From: Reclinomonas americana ATCC 50394
Taxonomy: Eukaryota > Jakobida > Jakobea > Jakobida
Direction of reading: 5' to 3'
Length of the DNA stretch: 64,000 bases
Assembly: GCA_048213135.1 (NCBI GenBank)
Contig: PS015061.1
Coordinates: 178,628-242,627, forward strand
The notes under the pieces were generated by a model, which saw only the letters and a program-made list of their open reading frames with translations, searched no databases and was not told the DNA's origin. The translations under genes were made by a program, and so were the position numbers. Below are positions 20,788 to 32,859 of this stretch, piece after piece. Within the stretch, counting starts at the first letter, position 1. The number at the start of each line of letters is the position of its first letter.

Positions 20788-22408
20788 ATGGCCACCTGCA
20801 GCTTCAGCATCGGCGACAGCACCGACGAGGTGAAAATTCTCCTCTACTCCCCTCCACTCCAAAAAAAATGCTCGCCTCCTTGTCGCGCATTGCACTCACC
20901 CACGCACGTCTGCAGAGAAAGGCAAGTGCCACTGCGGCCACCAACGGAGGCAGCACTGCAGTGGCCAAGACCGCATGGGACGAGGTCGAACAGGGTGCAT
21001 TCAAGCGCTCGGCCTCTGTGTTTCGCGACTTTATCGCCCCCGGAACCGAGTTCCCACCCGAGGTTCCCCTCACGTTCACTCACTGTGTTGTGCACGTGCG
21101 CGGACTCACTCACTCTCTCGCAGGCCGGGCGATACCACTTGTACATTTCGTTTCGTCTTGTTGTCTCCCTCCTTCGCTTTCGTTCGTCCCTCTCACTCGC
21201 TCCTGCGCAGCTACGCGTGTCCCTGGTGCGACGAGTCGTTGGCCTGCTCTGATCCGCCTTGTGCACTCACCTTTTCTCTCGCGCGCGCAGGGCATGCCGG
21301 ACGCTCATGGTGCGCAAGCTCAAGGGCCTGGAGGATGTCATTGGTCTCAGCGTGGTCAACACGCTGCTGAAGAGCGGTGGTGCGTTCGCGTCTTTGTGTT
21401 ACTCGCGCCACGTGGCGTTGTTGTCTCATACCCTTGTGCGCAGTGGGGTGGACGTTTGGCAGCGACGAGCCGGGAGCCACCGAAGATCCGGTGAATGGAT
21501 TCTCGCGACTGGCCGAGGTGTACTTCCAGCAGGTGTGTGCGCCCCCTCCTCTCGCTTTCTCCTCCTCCGCTAACCGACGAGGAATCGACATGATCAGAAT
21601 CCCGAGTACAAGGGCAAGGTCACCGTGCCGGTGCTCTACGATACCAAGACTCACCGCATTGTGAACAACGAGAGGTCGGTATTGCCCAGCACAGCTCGCT
21701 CTCTCGCTCGTGCCACTGTGCTCACTTTTATGGCATACACACAGCTCCGAGATCATTCGCATGTTCAACACCGAGTTCAACGCGTTCGCGAAGAATCCCG
21801 AGCTCGACTTGTACCCGGCTGAGCTGCGCTTGCAGATCGACGATGTCAACTCGTGGGTCTACGATCAGATCAACGACGGCGTGTACCGCTGCGGCTTTGC
21901 TACCACCCAGGCGGCCTGTTGCGTCACGTCTCCTCTTTCTACCATTCTCCCAATCCCTCTCACAGCGCGCTCGTGGGCAGACGACGTGGCCGTGCACAAG
22001 CTGTTCGAGGGCCTCGAACGCGTGGATGCCATCTTGGCCGAGAACCGCTACCTGTGCGGTGCGCGCTTCACCGAGGCCGACGTGCGTCTCTTCACCACAC
22101 TCGTTCGGTTCGTCGCCACGCTCCTCTACCCCCTCCGAAGCACAACTCACGCGAGACACGCACAGCTTCGACCCGGTCTACACGGTGCACTTCAAGTGCT
22201 CCCTGAAGCGCATCGCCGACTACCCCAACATCAGCGGCTACCTGCGCGAGGTGTACCAGATGCCGGGCATCACCGAGACGGTGGTGATGGACCACATCAA
22301 GAAGTTGAGCTTTTGTGACAACGCTGTCTCTTCGCCCCCTCTCCGTCTCTTCTTTCGCTCACTTCCCGTCGCTCTCTGCTTCTCTCCCCGCTCTTCTCGT
22401 CGTGTCTG

Positions 22409-22450
<42 letters not shown>

Positions 22451-22812
22451 CATGTCTCTGTGCTCTCCTCCTCTCTGTTCACGTCTGCCGTGCCCTTGCA
22501 TTCCACCCTTCCCTTCTCTTCTTCTCTCTTTTCCATCTCTCTCTCGGTCTCTTCCCCCTTCCCATTCTCTTTCTCTCTCTCTCTCTCTTTCTCGTCGTGT
22601 GTCTCCCTGCGCTCTTCCTTCTCATGTCTCGCCCCCTTGTCTCGTTTCCCTTCCCCCTTGTCCCCCTTGTCTCCCTCCTCTCAATTCCCTTCCCCTTGGA
22701 CAGGCACTACTACCACTCTCACCGCCAGATCAACACATACGGCATCGTGCCCTACACCGACGAGAGCTGCCTGCTGCTGCCACACGGCCGCGACCACCTC
22801 CCCTCTCAGTAA
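20788..22812 (+). CDS. ECM4: Omega-class glutathione transferase (ECM4/GTO/YqjG type), 10 exons, 344 aa
   Basis: Glutathione-dependent thiol transferase or glutathionyl-hydroquinone reductase using an active-site Cys. From ATG 20868, exons end at 21062, then 21124-21149, 21211-21225, 21291-21376, 21444-21532, 21598-21674, 21745-21917, 21981-22107, 22166-22303 and 22704-22812 (1035 nt). Family motifs are GRYHLYISYACPWACRTL (Cys of CPW is catalytic), RKLKGLEDVIGLSVV, VPVLYDTKTHRIVNNESSEI, GFATTQAAYDVAVHKLFEGL, and GARFTEADVRLFTTLVRFD. The catalytic Cys sits in a 15-nt exon. Two N-termini are possible. MLASLSRIALTHARLQRK from 20868 looks like a mitochondrial presequence. A start at 20788 (MATCSFSIGDSTDE) spliced over intron 20830-20915 gives a 342-aa form without it. 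Confidence 0.9.
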
Positions 22813-22857
22813 GAAAAACCCAAAGTGAATCAATGAGACTGCCTTCAATCCCACTGT

Positions 22858-23267
22858 CTATGATGAGGAAGATGATGAGGAAGAGGAGGACGAAGGTGGT
22901 GGTGGCGCAGTGACACTGGCCGGTCGCGGAATGCGCTTGTTCTCATAATCCGTCGGAATGTGACTCTTGATGCGCTGCAACACACAAGATGCGAGTGTGA
23001 CGCACACTCACACTCACTCACACTCACACACACTCTTTCAGCACACACCTCCAACTCCTTGTTGAGATCAAAGGGCTCATTGCCACGCTGCGAGCGCAAC
23101 TTGGCGCGCAACTCCTCCTCCGTCTCTCGCACAATCACCTGCTCGTCTTGCAACGAGTTCCGCTCGCCCACAAACTGCGCCATACCTCCCGCCAACCCGA
23201 CCACAAACACCAAGAAAGGCGCTCCACTGCGCAGGAAGATCTGGAACCCGCTCCGACGACTGCTCAT
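22858..23267 (-). CDS. COX16: Cytochrome c oxidase assembly protein COX16, 2 exons, 111 aa
   Basis: Mitochondrial inner-membrane assembly factor for cytochrome c oxidase. Exons 23267-23049 and 22974-22858 give 111 residues. A basic N-terminus (SSRRSGFQIFLRSG) precedes one membrane span (APFLVFVVGLAGGMAQFV), then a charged helix. The signature NKRIPRP occurs in YENKRIPRPASV, matching the family's (W/Y)ENKR(I/V)PRPW. The Ser-rich end is low complexity. It sits 27 bp beyond the stop of the upstream phosphoesterase gene in the same direction, and its own stop is 45 bp from the stop of the convergent GST gene, so transcripts must overlap or have very short UTRs. Confidence 0.85.
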
Positions 23268-23294
23268 TACAAAGACAAAGAGAGGACAGGACCT

Positions 23295-23776
23295 TCACTT
23301 CGTCGCTCTTCTCTGCAGGCTGACGAGGTACTCGGCAAAGAGCTCCCACTCGAGGTGTCGCGTGACAGTGTCCTCGGGCGACACCCTGTTCCCGTGCAAG
23401 TCCATGGGCGTGCGCGACAGCAGGCCGTGGGTGTACGACTCCGACTTCCACATGAGTGGCGCCGTGAAGCTGCTCATGGCCACCACGATGCGGTCGGGCC
23501 ACTCGGCGAATGGTTTGCCGTGCAAGTGCAGCTCTAATGGGGGGTGGTTTGGTGAGTGAGCAGGGTGCGAAGAACGAGGCTGTACAGTGCAGGCTTACCG
23601 GCCACGCGATTGATAAAGGGCACGCCCCACCAGCGGCGTTCCACGTCTATCGAGTCCGACAGCACCAACTCATAGGAGACCGACACGAACTTGGTCAGCA
23701 GCTCCGTCATGTCAAGCAGCAGTTTCAGGTGCTGAAGGGGGAGGGGAAGCGAGGTGAGCGGAGTGGAATACAAGAT

Positions 23777-23827
<51 letters not shown>

Positions 23828-26800
23828 CACACAGAGGAGGAAGTTGTTGCAGATGCAGGAGGTAAAGAGACGAACGACATGGATGACGATAGGAACGGAG
23901 GGACACGAGATAGAGAGGGACAAGTAGAAACAGGAGGCGAGTGACAAGGGCAGTGACGATAGGAACGGAGGGACACGAGATAGAGAGGGACAAGTAGAAA
24001 CAGGAGAATCAAAGAGGCGAGCGACGACGGCAGCGACGATAGGAACGGAGGGACACGAGATGGAGAGGGACAAGTAGAAACAGGAGAATCAAAGAGGCGA
24101 GCGACGACGGCAGCGACGATAGGAACGGAGGGACACGAGATGAAGAGGGACAAGTACACATAGGAGGAAGTTGCAGATGCAAAACTGAAGTAACGAGGAG
24201 AGCGACGAGGGCAGTGGCGAAAAGAAAGGAGGGACACGAGAGAGTTAGAAAGCAATCGTGCGAGACAATCTTCCTAAGCTTCGCCTCACTAAACTCTGCC
24301 TCGTCGTCGCAACCAATCACCTCTTACCCGCTTTCTTTCTCTCTTTCTCATGTCAAGCTGCACGTTGTGCACTCCTACACGCAACAATAGTCGCCAACTT
24401 CTTCATACTCCTGCATTATCGTCTACTTTCCCTCTTTCTTACTCTCCTGTCCATTTATCCTCCTTCTTCTGGCACCCTCTCGCTTTCCATTCTCCTGGCC
24501 TCTCTTCCTCACTTTCTTCATTTCCCTTTTCTGTACGCACCCTCTCGCTTCACTCTCTTCTGTGCCCCCACCGATTTCTACCTCCCTCCTTCACACCCAC
24601 ATGTCTCCCAACTCTTTCCTGCTATTCATCCTCCTCCTTTGCTCTTCTTCTCTTACCCCCTTCCCCTCTCTTCTCCTCCCCTTCCCCTCCCCTCTCTTCT
24701 CCCCTCTCCCCCTCCCCCTCCATTCCCTTCCTCTCCTTCCCCTTCCCCTTCTCCCCCTTCCCCTCTTCTCCCCCTTCCCGTTCCACTTACATGCTTGTCA
24801 ATGGTGAACACGCTCACTGGATAGTTGGAGGTCATGGACAGAAAGCGATACACATCGCTAAACGCCAACCGCACGTGCTCGTCACCCGGACGCACCGTGG
24901 CCCGCACGCACTCCACGCACGACAGGTAGACATCGACGGGCACCTCCCCCGCGGCCGCGCGACGCACATTGAGGGCCTTGAGTACGCCGGAGAACACCGC
25001 GCGACTCTGCTCCGGCAGACTCATGCCACTCCACAACAACTCGCCCTCCGCATCGGGCCGATCGTACAGGATCTCGTCAAACTTGTACGGCAGACCCATG
25101 TGCTCGTCTACCGCCGCCTTCCACTTGCCAACCACCTCGCGCACGGCCTCCTCCATGGCGTTGCCGGGCGGCGGCACGGTCGACAGTGGGATGCACGGGT
25201 AGCCGCGGTCGGTGTTGGGCACCACCCGCCCGTCGGCACGCACCACCAGCTCGAGCACGCCGAGGTACTCGGTGTCGGCATCGCATTGCACAATCGTCAC
25301 TCCGTTGGCGCGCTTGGCGTACTTGTGGTGCGTGTGGCTGGCCAGAATCACGTCGACGGCACCGTGCGGAAGCATGTTGGCCAGTCCGACGTCCTCCGGC
25401 GAGCCTCCGTGGTACACCACAATCACCACGTCGCAGTCGTGCGGGTGCGAGCGCATGCGACGAGCCGTGGCCTCGACCACCGCCGCCTGCTCTTGCAGGT
25501 TGCGCCTAGATTGGCAGTCAGTGGGCGGAAGAGGAGAAGGGAGCGAGAGAGAGAGAGAGGAGGGCGCGAGATGACAACGAACCGCAATGACTGCTCGTCG
25601 AAACCGACAAAGCGCAGACCGGCGCGCGACGAGTACGACAACTCAAGCGCATCGGGTCCCATCAACGCCGTGACGCCAACCCGCAACGCCCGCCCATCTG
25701 CACCACTCGGCATCTCCTTGACGATGAATGGGCGAATGGACACCGTTGGTTCCTCCGCCGCCGCCGCAGCTGCACTGGTCACACGCGGCTCGTCCACCCA
25801 GAATTCGTGATGCAGCTCGGCCCACGCGTCCGTCGGAACAATGTTGGCACACAGCAGCGTCACATCGAGCTTCAGATCGCGCGCCTTGCGCAGCATACGC
25901 AACAGCCCCGCCGTTCCTGCAATCCTATGAGCGAGAGCAGACGACGTAATCGGAAATTCTCCGTCACTCACCGGCGTCGAACTCGTGGTTGCCGAGCGAC
26001 AGCGCATCGTACGCCATCATGTGCGCGAACTCGAACTCAGGAGCACTGCAATGCACAGCGTCAGTACTCCACCAGCAAGCTTGACAAGGGCGACAACGCA
26101 ACAATCGCGTGACAGGCGACGGTCCCAGCACATCAAACAACCTGCATGCATCAATGAGAATCTCACCAAGAGAGAGAAAGAGAGAGACTAGGACACCACG
26201 CAACGAGCCACTGAAGAAGTCGCCAGCGTCAAGCAACATGGTCTGCAGTGAGAGACACATGTACACAGTGAGCAGAATGAGGAGACAACTCGAGCTCATT
26301 GCTCCTTCCTGCTCCTCCCCCTCGCTCTTCTTCTTCATCTTCTTCTTCTTCTTCTTCTTCTCATGAGAGACAGTGAGCAAGAGTGAGGAAACAACTCGAG
26401 CTCATAGCTCTTGCTCATGCTCCTCCTGCTCCTTCTTCTTCTTCTCAAGAGAGACAGTGAGCAAGAGTGAGGAGACAATCCTCCTCTTCTTCTTCTTCCT
26501 CTCATGCGAGACAGTGAACAAGAGTGAGGAAACAACTCGAGCTCATTGCTCCTTCCTGCCCCTCCTCCTCGTCCTCCTGCTCATGCGCCTCCTTCTCCTC
26601 CTCCTCGCTCTCTCTCTTCTTCTCTCTCTTCTTCTTCTTCTTCTACTTCTTCTCATGAGAGACAGTGAGCAGACAATTCGAGCACACTGCTCCTCCTCCT
26701 CCTCCTCCTTCTGCTCCTCCTGCTCCTTCTCCTCCTCCTCCTCCTCCTTCTGCTCCTCCTCCTCCTCACCGGCTCATCATGCTCCAGCTTCTGATCGCGC

Positions 26801-26983
26801 ACCGCTTGCACTGCAGCTGCCAATCGCGCAAACCCACCTTTCCTCTGCTCCACTTGCGTGTCAAACGCGCAACATCCCTCCACTGCACTGTGCACATCCG
26901 ACGTCCACATGACAGTCACATGACGATTCCCTCGCGCACCGTGCTGCAAAGACGCGCGTGCATGTGCGTGAGAGACAGAAGTG

Positions 26984-27019
<36 letters not shown>

Positions 27020-27183
27020 TGCGCAACAAACTGCTCAGAGGCAAAGGTCGCGCGCCACGCTTGCTCTGTCAGCATGCCACCCTGTCGCGGATCACTCAGT
27101 TGTCGCGAGGCCGACCACGCAAGTCCGAGTATGACAGACACAAGTGCGACAAGCACCATGGCCAGCACAGATGCCCATCGCAT
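23295..27183 (-). CDS. Membrane-anchored metallophosphoesterase, 5'-nucleotidase family, 9 exons, 517 aa
   Basis: Predicted two-metal phosphoesterase acting on nucleotides or related phosphoesters outside the cytosol. Exons 27183-27028, 26943-26770, 26242-26205, 26141-26121 (21 nt), 26045-25972, 25916-25583, 25505-24791, 23731-23599 and 23533-23295 total 1554 nt. A signal-anchor (SVLAMVLVALVSVILGLAW) occupies residues 5-25. Metal motifs are in order: TSDVHSAVE, DAGDFFSGSLFD, LGNHEFDAG, VYHGG and SHTHHKY. A 5'-nucleotidase C-terminal-like part follows (EGELLWSGMSLPEQS, then LAFSDVYRFLSMTSNYP). Introns 2 and 7 are long and repeat-filled. It is divergent from the ABCG gene. Substrate cannot be deduced. 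Confidence 0.87.
23786..24170 (+). repeat. (GA)n tract and ~70-80-bp minisatellite in phosphoesterase intron
   Basis: A (GA)n run spans about 23786-23824. From about 23887 a unit beginning GATAGGAACGGAGGGACACG repeats at about 23887, 23957, 24037 and 24117 with only a few differences. The first copy lacks the AATCAAAG segment and is about 10 bp shorter. Units lie in the 1-kb intron 23732-24790. Confidence 0.85.
24320..24785 (+). other. C/T-rich half of phosphoesterase intron
   Basis: The + strand here is strongly pyrimidine-rich (CCCCTTCCCCTCTCTTCTCC-like), so the transcribed strand is purine-rich, opposite to the other half of the same intron at 23740-24250. No exon was seen. Confidence 0.6.
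26230..26700 (+). repeat. Minisatellite of about five degenerate copies in phosphoesterase intron 2
   Basis: Copies begin near 26235, 26361, 26445, 26511 and 26653 with CTCATGAGAGACAGTGAGCA, most followed by AGAGTGAGGA(A/G)ACAA and often CTCGAGCTCA. CTT/CTC trinucleotide tracts separate them. In the gene's own direction (minus), the copy nearest the exon forms the real intron end before ACCATGTTGCTTGACG. Confidence 0.8.
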
Positions 27184-27663
27184 TGTGAGAAAGAAACGAA
27201 AGTCAAGAGCAATTTTCGACGTGTCCTCTGTCTTGCGAGGCCGTGCTTGCTTGCTTGCGTATAATGACGAGATGCGTGCGTGGCAGCTGTGCAGAAACGC
27301 GCGCTTATATAAAGTGCATTTGCCTTGCCTTTTTCGTGATATCCATCGACGTCGCGACGTTGATATCACGGCACTCAACGCAGTTCGCTGGGTGGGTTGT
27401 GCTGGCGACCATACAGTGCATCACGCTCACCACGTGTAGGCCTGTTTTCGCGAGCTGCTTGCATTCTCGCCGCTTCGCAGCCGCAACTTCCGACGTCGAC
27501 GTCGCGATCATGCAATTGCAATCCACAACGACGCCGCTCCTTTGCTGCCACCCTCTGCTGCGCAACCACCACATGCATACACACCACGCACACTCGCTGT
27601 TCACGCGCCTCCAAGCATTGATGTCCTGCGAATACCTCCCACACAACAACCTGACGCGCATCC
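27184..27663. promoter_or_regulatory. Bidirectional promoter between phosphoesterase and ABCG genes
   Basis: 480 bp between two divergent start codons. A TATA-like TTATATAAAG is at 27304-27313, about 120 bp upstream of the minus-strand ATG. The rest has no open frame of note. Promoter function is inferred from position and the TATA-like element. Confidence 0.5.
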
Positions 27664-30600
27664 ATGAAGCGCGCGCCACACCTGCTGCTGCTCCTGCTTG
27701 CGGTGTTGGCGCTGCTGCTGGCAGTGGTCATTGTCGACGTACACAGTGTCACTTCCTCCACTGTGCGCGTCGAGTACGACTTCCCGGCCGAAGTGCAGTT
27801 CGACTCTGATGATGACGCAGTTGCAAATGAGGATTCTCCACACGCGATGATTGCCACGGCAATGGGAGGCGGACACAGTCCACTGGTTCCGTCATTGTGG
27901 GAGGAGGTAATGGCGGTGGAGGAGGAGCGAGTGCGGACGGCATTACGTCGTTCCACTTGTGATGCGCTCTTCTCCAACATTACCGTGTGCGCGCCCGCCG
28001 GCACCAAGGTCACCACTGTCACACCAACATGGTGCGCGCGCACTCTGTCTCTCTCTATGCGCGCGTGCGTGTCATGCCACGCTCATTGTGTCATGTAGGT
28101 GTCGGAATGGCAATCCATTTGCTGCCGCTCCGCAGCTGTTCTCTGATCGCGCCAACTTCCCCAATCCGCACGTGTTCTGTGGCGCGCAGACGAGCAGGCA
28201 GCGGTGGCGTGCCAAGCTGGATGGGCAGGATGATCAGTGGTGGCGGTGGACGCATGAGCGGCCACTGGATCCGGAGGATGAGGCGTTGTTTGGTAAGCAG
28301 CAGGAGTGGCAGCCGGATGGGAGATCGGATCCGCCCAATGATAAACGACTGTGGGAGCCGTGTGAGAGTGTCACGGGCACGGATTCGTGCGAGGTGACAG
28401 TGAATGGGAGTGTGCGGAGGGTGGCGGGCTTTGGATTTCTCGATGGCACCTACGCGCTGGTCGACATGAACACGGAGCAGGTTGGTCTCTCTCTCTGTCA
28501 CTCTCTGTATGTGTGTTCACTCAGGTGCCTTGCTGCCTCTCCCCTCTCCTTCATTGTGTGTTCATTCGCCCGTCTTGCAAGGAGCAGTTCATCGTCCGTG
28601 CATATATATCTCTCCCTCTCGATCCCCTTCCTCCCTCTCCCTTTCTTGCCCTTCCTCCCTGTCCCTTTTTCTCCCTCTTTCCCCTTGATGTTCATTCAGC
28701 CGTCTTGCTTTCGCTCACGTGGGACTGGTCATCGCCCATGCCTTACTCTGTCTCTTTCTCGCTTGCCCTTGCTCCCTCCCCTCTACCTCTCTTGCCCTCC
28801 CTCCCTTCCCTTCCTCCCCCCTTCCCCTTCATTTCCTCATTCTCCCTTTGCCATCTCCGTCCCCTTTCTACCTCCATTCACCCTTTGATTGTCGTCGCAG
28901 TTCATCGCCCGCGGCCCATCACAAGTAGGCCCACTGTTCTACTTTGGTGCCGGCACCGTGATCCCCTCCGGCCCCCTGCCGCACGGTCAAACCGAGCCCA
29001 CCAAGTACGGCTACTTGGTCGGCGGCGGTCCGCAGTGGCTCGGCATTGCGGCAATTGTGCCGGATCCCAACAATCCACCCACATTCCTCAACTTTGAGGG
29101 AGTGTCCTCACGTTGCGTCCTCCTCCTCCTCCTCCCCGTCATTCTCGCGCCGCACACTCTCACTCTCACTCTCCCGCAGATCACTGGACGGACGACACCG
29201 AGGTCGTGGGCTCTGTGACGCGCTCCAAGCTGCAAGTGGACACATTCATCACGGGCACGCTGATTCGCCAAAACTCGCTGCGCGATCCGTCGCGGTACAC
29301 GTTGCAGTGGAGTCGCTTCCCCTACTGGAACAAGGACACCATGAACAGTGACGCAGAGCTGTTTTGGTACAACTGGAAGTTGCTGTGGCCTCCTGCAAAA
29401 CACTTGTTCCAAAAATCGCCGCTCAATCCCTCTCTCCCTTCCCTCCCCTCCACAAAGGCTGCACTTCGAGGTGCCCCTGGAGGGCACACCGACCATCCGC
29501 ATGGCCTCGCAGCACGTCAACATCACCTCGTACTCGTTCTTCCAGGTGGCAGCCGACTACAAGCAAGACATGGTTGTGCTGTACGACACGCACCGACTGT
29601 ACCTGTTTGGCTTTTACAACGGTGTGTGCTCCTCACTTTTCCACATGAAGTCCTCCCTCCGTCACCTCAATTATCTCGTGTCGCGCAGGCACCGCCGGCG
29701 AGTCGCTGCCGGTCAACGTCGCCAGCAACAGCACGGCGCTCTTTTACGAGGCACCATCCGACGCTGTCATCCTCTCCGTGTCTGTATTTTCCGAGCGCGC
29801 TCCACGTATCGATCCGCAAGTGTGGGACCACAGCGGACTGTGTCCGAAAAAGATCTTCATATCGCCCAGTGAGATCATGTGGGCGGCCATTGCGCTGGAG
29901 AGGCACAGCGCAGGCATTGTGCTGTGGGAGCTGCAGTTTGTGTCGCTGCCAGAGTTTGCCGAGCTGGATGATGTCTACCCGGAGGACCCCAGAGTCATTC
30001 TCGATCCAGCCGGAAGGTTGCGAAGCATGTGGCCTTTGCGTGTGAGGCCATCGCAGTCATTGATCTCACTCTTCACTGGCAGGTCCAAGCATCGCTGTCC
30101 GTCGCTGATGCAGTTTTGGGACACGGTGACTGGGCGGTGCGAGCAACGAGAGACATTCGTTGAGCCACTCGCAAACAAGGTACGCATATGCCCGCCTTTG
30201 CTTTGCAAACGTCTTCTAAAACCTTCACTTCGCCACCCAGCCATCCGACGTCCAAGTGCGCTACAAGGAGGCGCCATCACCATTCTCGGCCTACTTCAAC
30301 AAGCTGAATGTGTTGTCGCTAAACACCTCGTGCGACCCATTCATCACCATTCCCGTGGCCTACAACACGTGCATGGCGGCACTGAAGGACATCAAGCACG
30401 ACATTGAGATCGGCAAGGAGTGCCTCGGCCAGACGTTCTTCCCGAAGAGCTGGCTCTTTGGACCGTATGCTACGGAGACCATTCGCACAGTTGAGTGTTG
30501 CATAAAAATGACTGTGGTTCGGGGGGCGGCGTGTCTCGGGGGCTGACACCATTGTTGTGTGCGCAGATCACGTCACAATATCTGTTCAACTCGGTGTTTG

Positions 30601-32787
30601 TGGCCGTGGGCCAGTCGGTGCAGATCTTTGCGCTGCAGCCACAATGGGTGCGTTGTTCTCAATTCATTTCCTTTCCAGCTTCTGTGTATTGCCCACTGTT
30701 CTTGTGCGTGCGACAGTGTTCACGATTCGGCACAACCCTGTACAACATGAACAAGATTGTTGCGCATGTCGCAGTGTCCTCTCGCTCTTGCCCTTCCTCA
30801 CTCTTCTCCTCCGCCCGCAGGACTATCTTGGTGAAGTCCGGTCGCTGGCCCCAACTGACAACTCACAGCATCTGATTGTGACGATTACGCGACGTCGGTG
30901 GGAGCTGCAGACGATTACTAGGTACGTAGCGCCATGCGTATTGACAACTGCCCCATGCACACGCCTCCTCATTCAACGTGTGCAGATTCCTGGATATCTG
31001 CAATCAGTTGCACAACAACACCAAGCCGGATTCACCCACGCAGAAATTCCTCGGTTTCTACGAGCAAATGTGCGACGCCTTTCCTGCCAGGTTTGTGCAC
31101 ATGCTGCGACTGCATTACATTGGCTTTGGTATTCACACTGGGAGCGTGCGGCAGAGAGCTGCAGTTTACGGATTTCGTGCAGTACTCGAGTCTGTGTCCG
31201 CAGGGAGCGTACTGCCCGAGTGTGTTTGATCAAGTTGCGCCATGGCCTGCGTATCCTTCTGCATTCAGATGTGTTCCTAACATGATGTGTTGCCGCACAC
31301 ACACAGGAGATCGCACCAGTACCGCTCGGACAGTACACTCTTCGCCCCATCGCCAAGGTCCTTTTTGCTCTCTCCGCTGTGTCTTGACTCGCCTGCCACT
31401 CAACTGTGCTGTGTTGTGCCTCCAGTTTGACTGCCCTGCTGGCAAGATCTGCCCCAACGGAATTCAACAAGCCTGTCCGTACGGCTTCATGTGCCCAGGT
31501 GAGATCTCGTGCAAGTCGCGCCAATCACGCACGCCCAGTCCACTCACATTTCCCACGCGGCATCGCAGACACGAAGATGCTGTACCCGACCAGCTGCTCG
31601 CTGAACCCGTACTACAACACCACGTGCTTCTCGTCGGGACTGACGGAGCCTATGGAGTGCCCCGCTGGCAGCATCTGCATCGTGGAAGGATGGCCGGGCT
31701 TCCCGGCACCGAACGGCACTTACGTTCATGAATCGGGGTCTGTGTGTTCGTGCAGACAAGGTCATCCTCTGCTCCCTTCTGCTGACTGCCACGATAGGCC
31801 GCGCACGGAGATTTTCGACTGCCAGCCTGGTGACTGGTGTGCACTGGGTCGGTCAGCCATGCCGAATGCCACTGAAGTACTCGAGGTTGGTCGTAAAGTG
31901 CGTGTGGCGATCAGTCACGATAGTGTGCTCACTCTTTTCTGGGGGGTGGCGCAGTGCCCGGCGTATTTCTATGCCGAAGACCCCTCCGTGCTGCTTCCCA
32001 CCCAGTGCAACTGCACATCCGACGGCTGCTTCTTCTGCCCCGCTGGCACCTACGAGCCGCGATTGTGTCCTGCAGGTGGGCGATAAGGAAAGGCATGAAT
32101 GCATTCGGTTTCAAATGCATGCTCACCGCGATTTGTTGTGGCAGGCTCCTACTGCTCCGACCCGGATCACATTCAACTGTGCACATACCGTTGAGCTCCG
32201 GCCCCGTGCTTCATGTTTCTGCTCCATTGCTCACTCACCCCTTGACAGCGGACTACTGTCCAAACGGCACCGTCATTCCATCTGTGTGTCCAGCTGGTGA
32301 GTGTGGATGAGTACCGTGTGTTGGCGGTGGGTGAAGGTTGACCGACACTGTGTGTGCTTCCGCAGGCTGGTACTGTCCGACTCCGGCAGAACGCATCGTC
32401 TGCCCGAAAGGGTACTTTGTCAGTGTGCATCGTCAAGCTACGTTGCCACTCCTCACATATGTATGTCCGTGCAGATCGTACTGCAAGTCTGGATCGCTTG
32501 CTCCATCCCGTTGCGTTTCACTCTGCGAGATTCCCGGTGCTGCATCGGACTGCTCAACTACTATTCTGACATAGGTTGCCCGAGCTTGGCGCTGTGTCCA
32601 CAAGGCGCTTCGGTGAGTGTGCATGGCTTCTTACTGCTGTTGCTACTACACCGCAGATCTAACACGGTGTGGTGTGGTACAGTCGCCATCCGTGTCGGTG
32701 CTGGGACTCGTGTTGGACTTTGTCATGTTTGCCGGTGTGTGATTTGGGCACTTTGTGCGCCTGTTATCTTTCATTGAATAACCTGGC

Positions 32788-32859
<72 letters not shown>

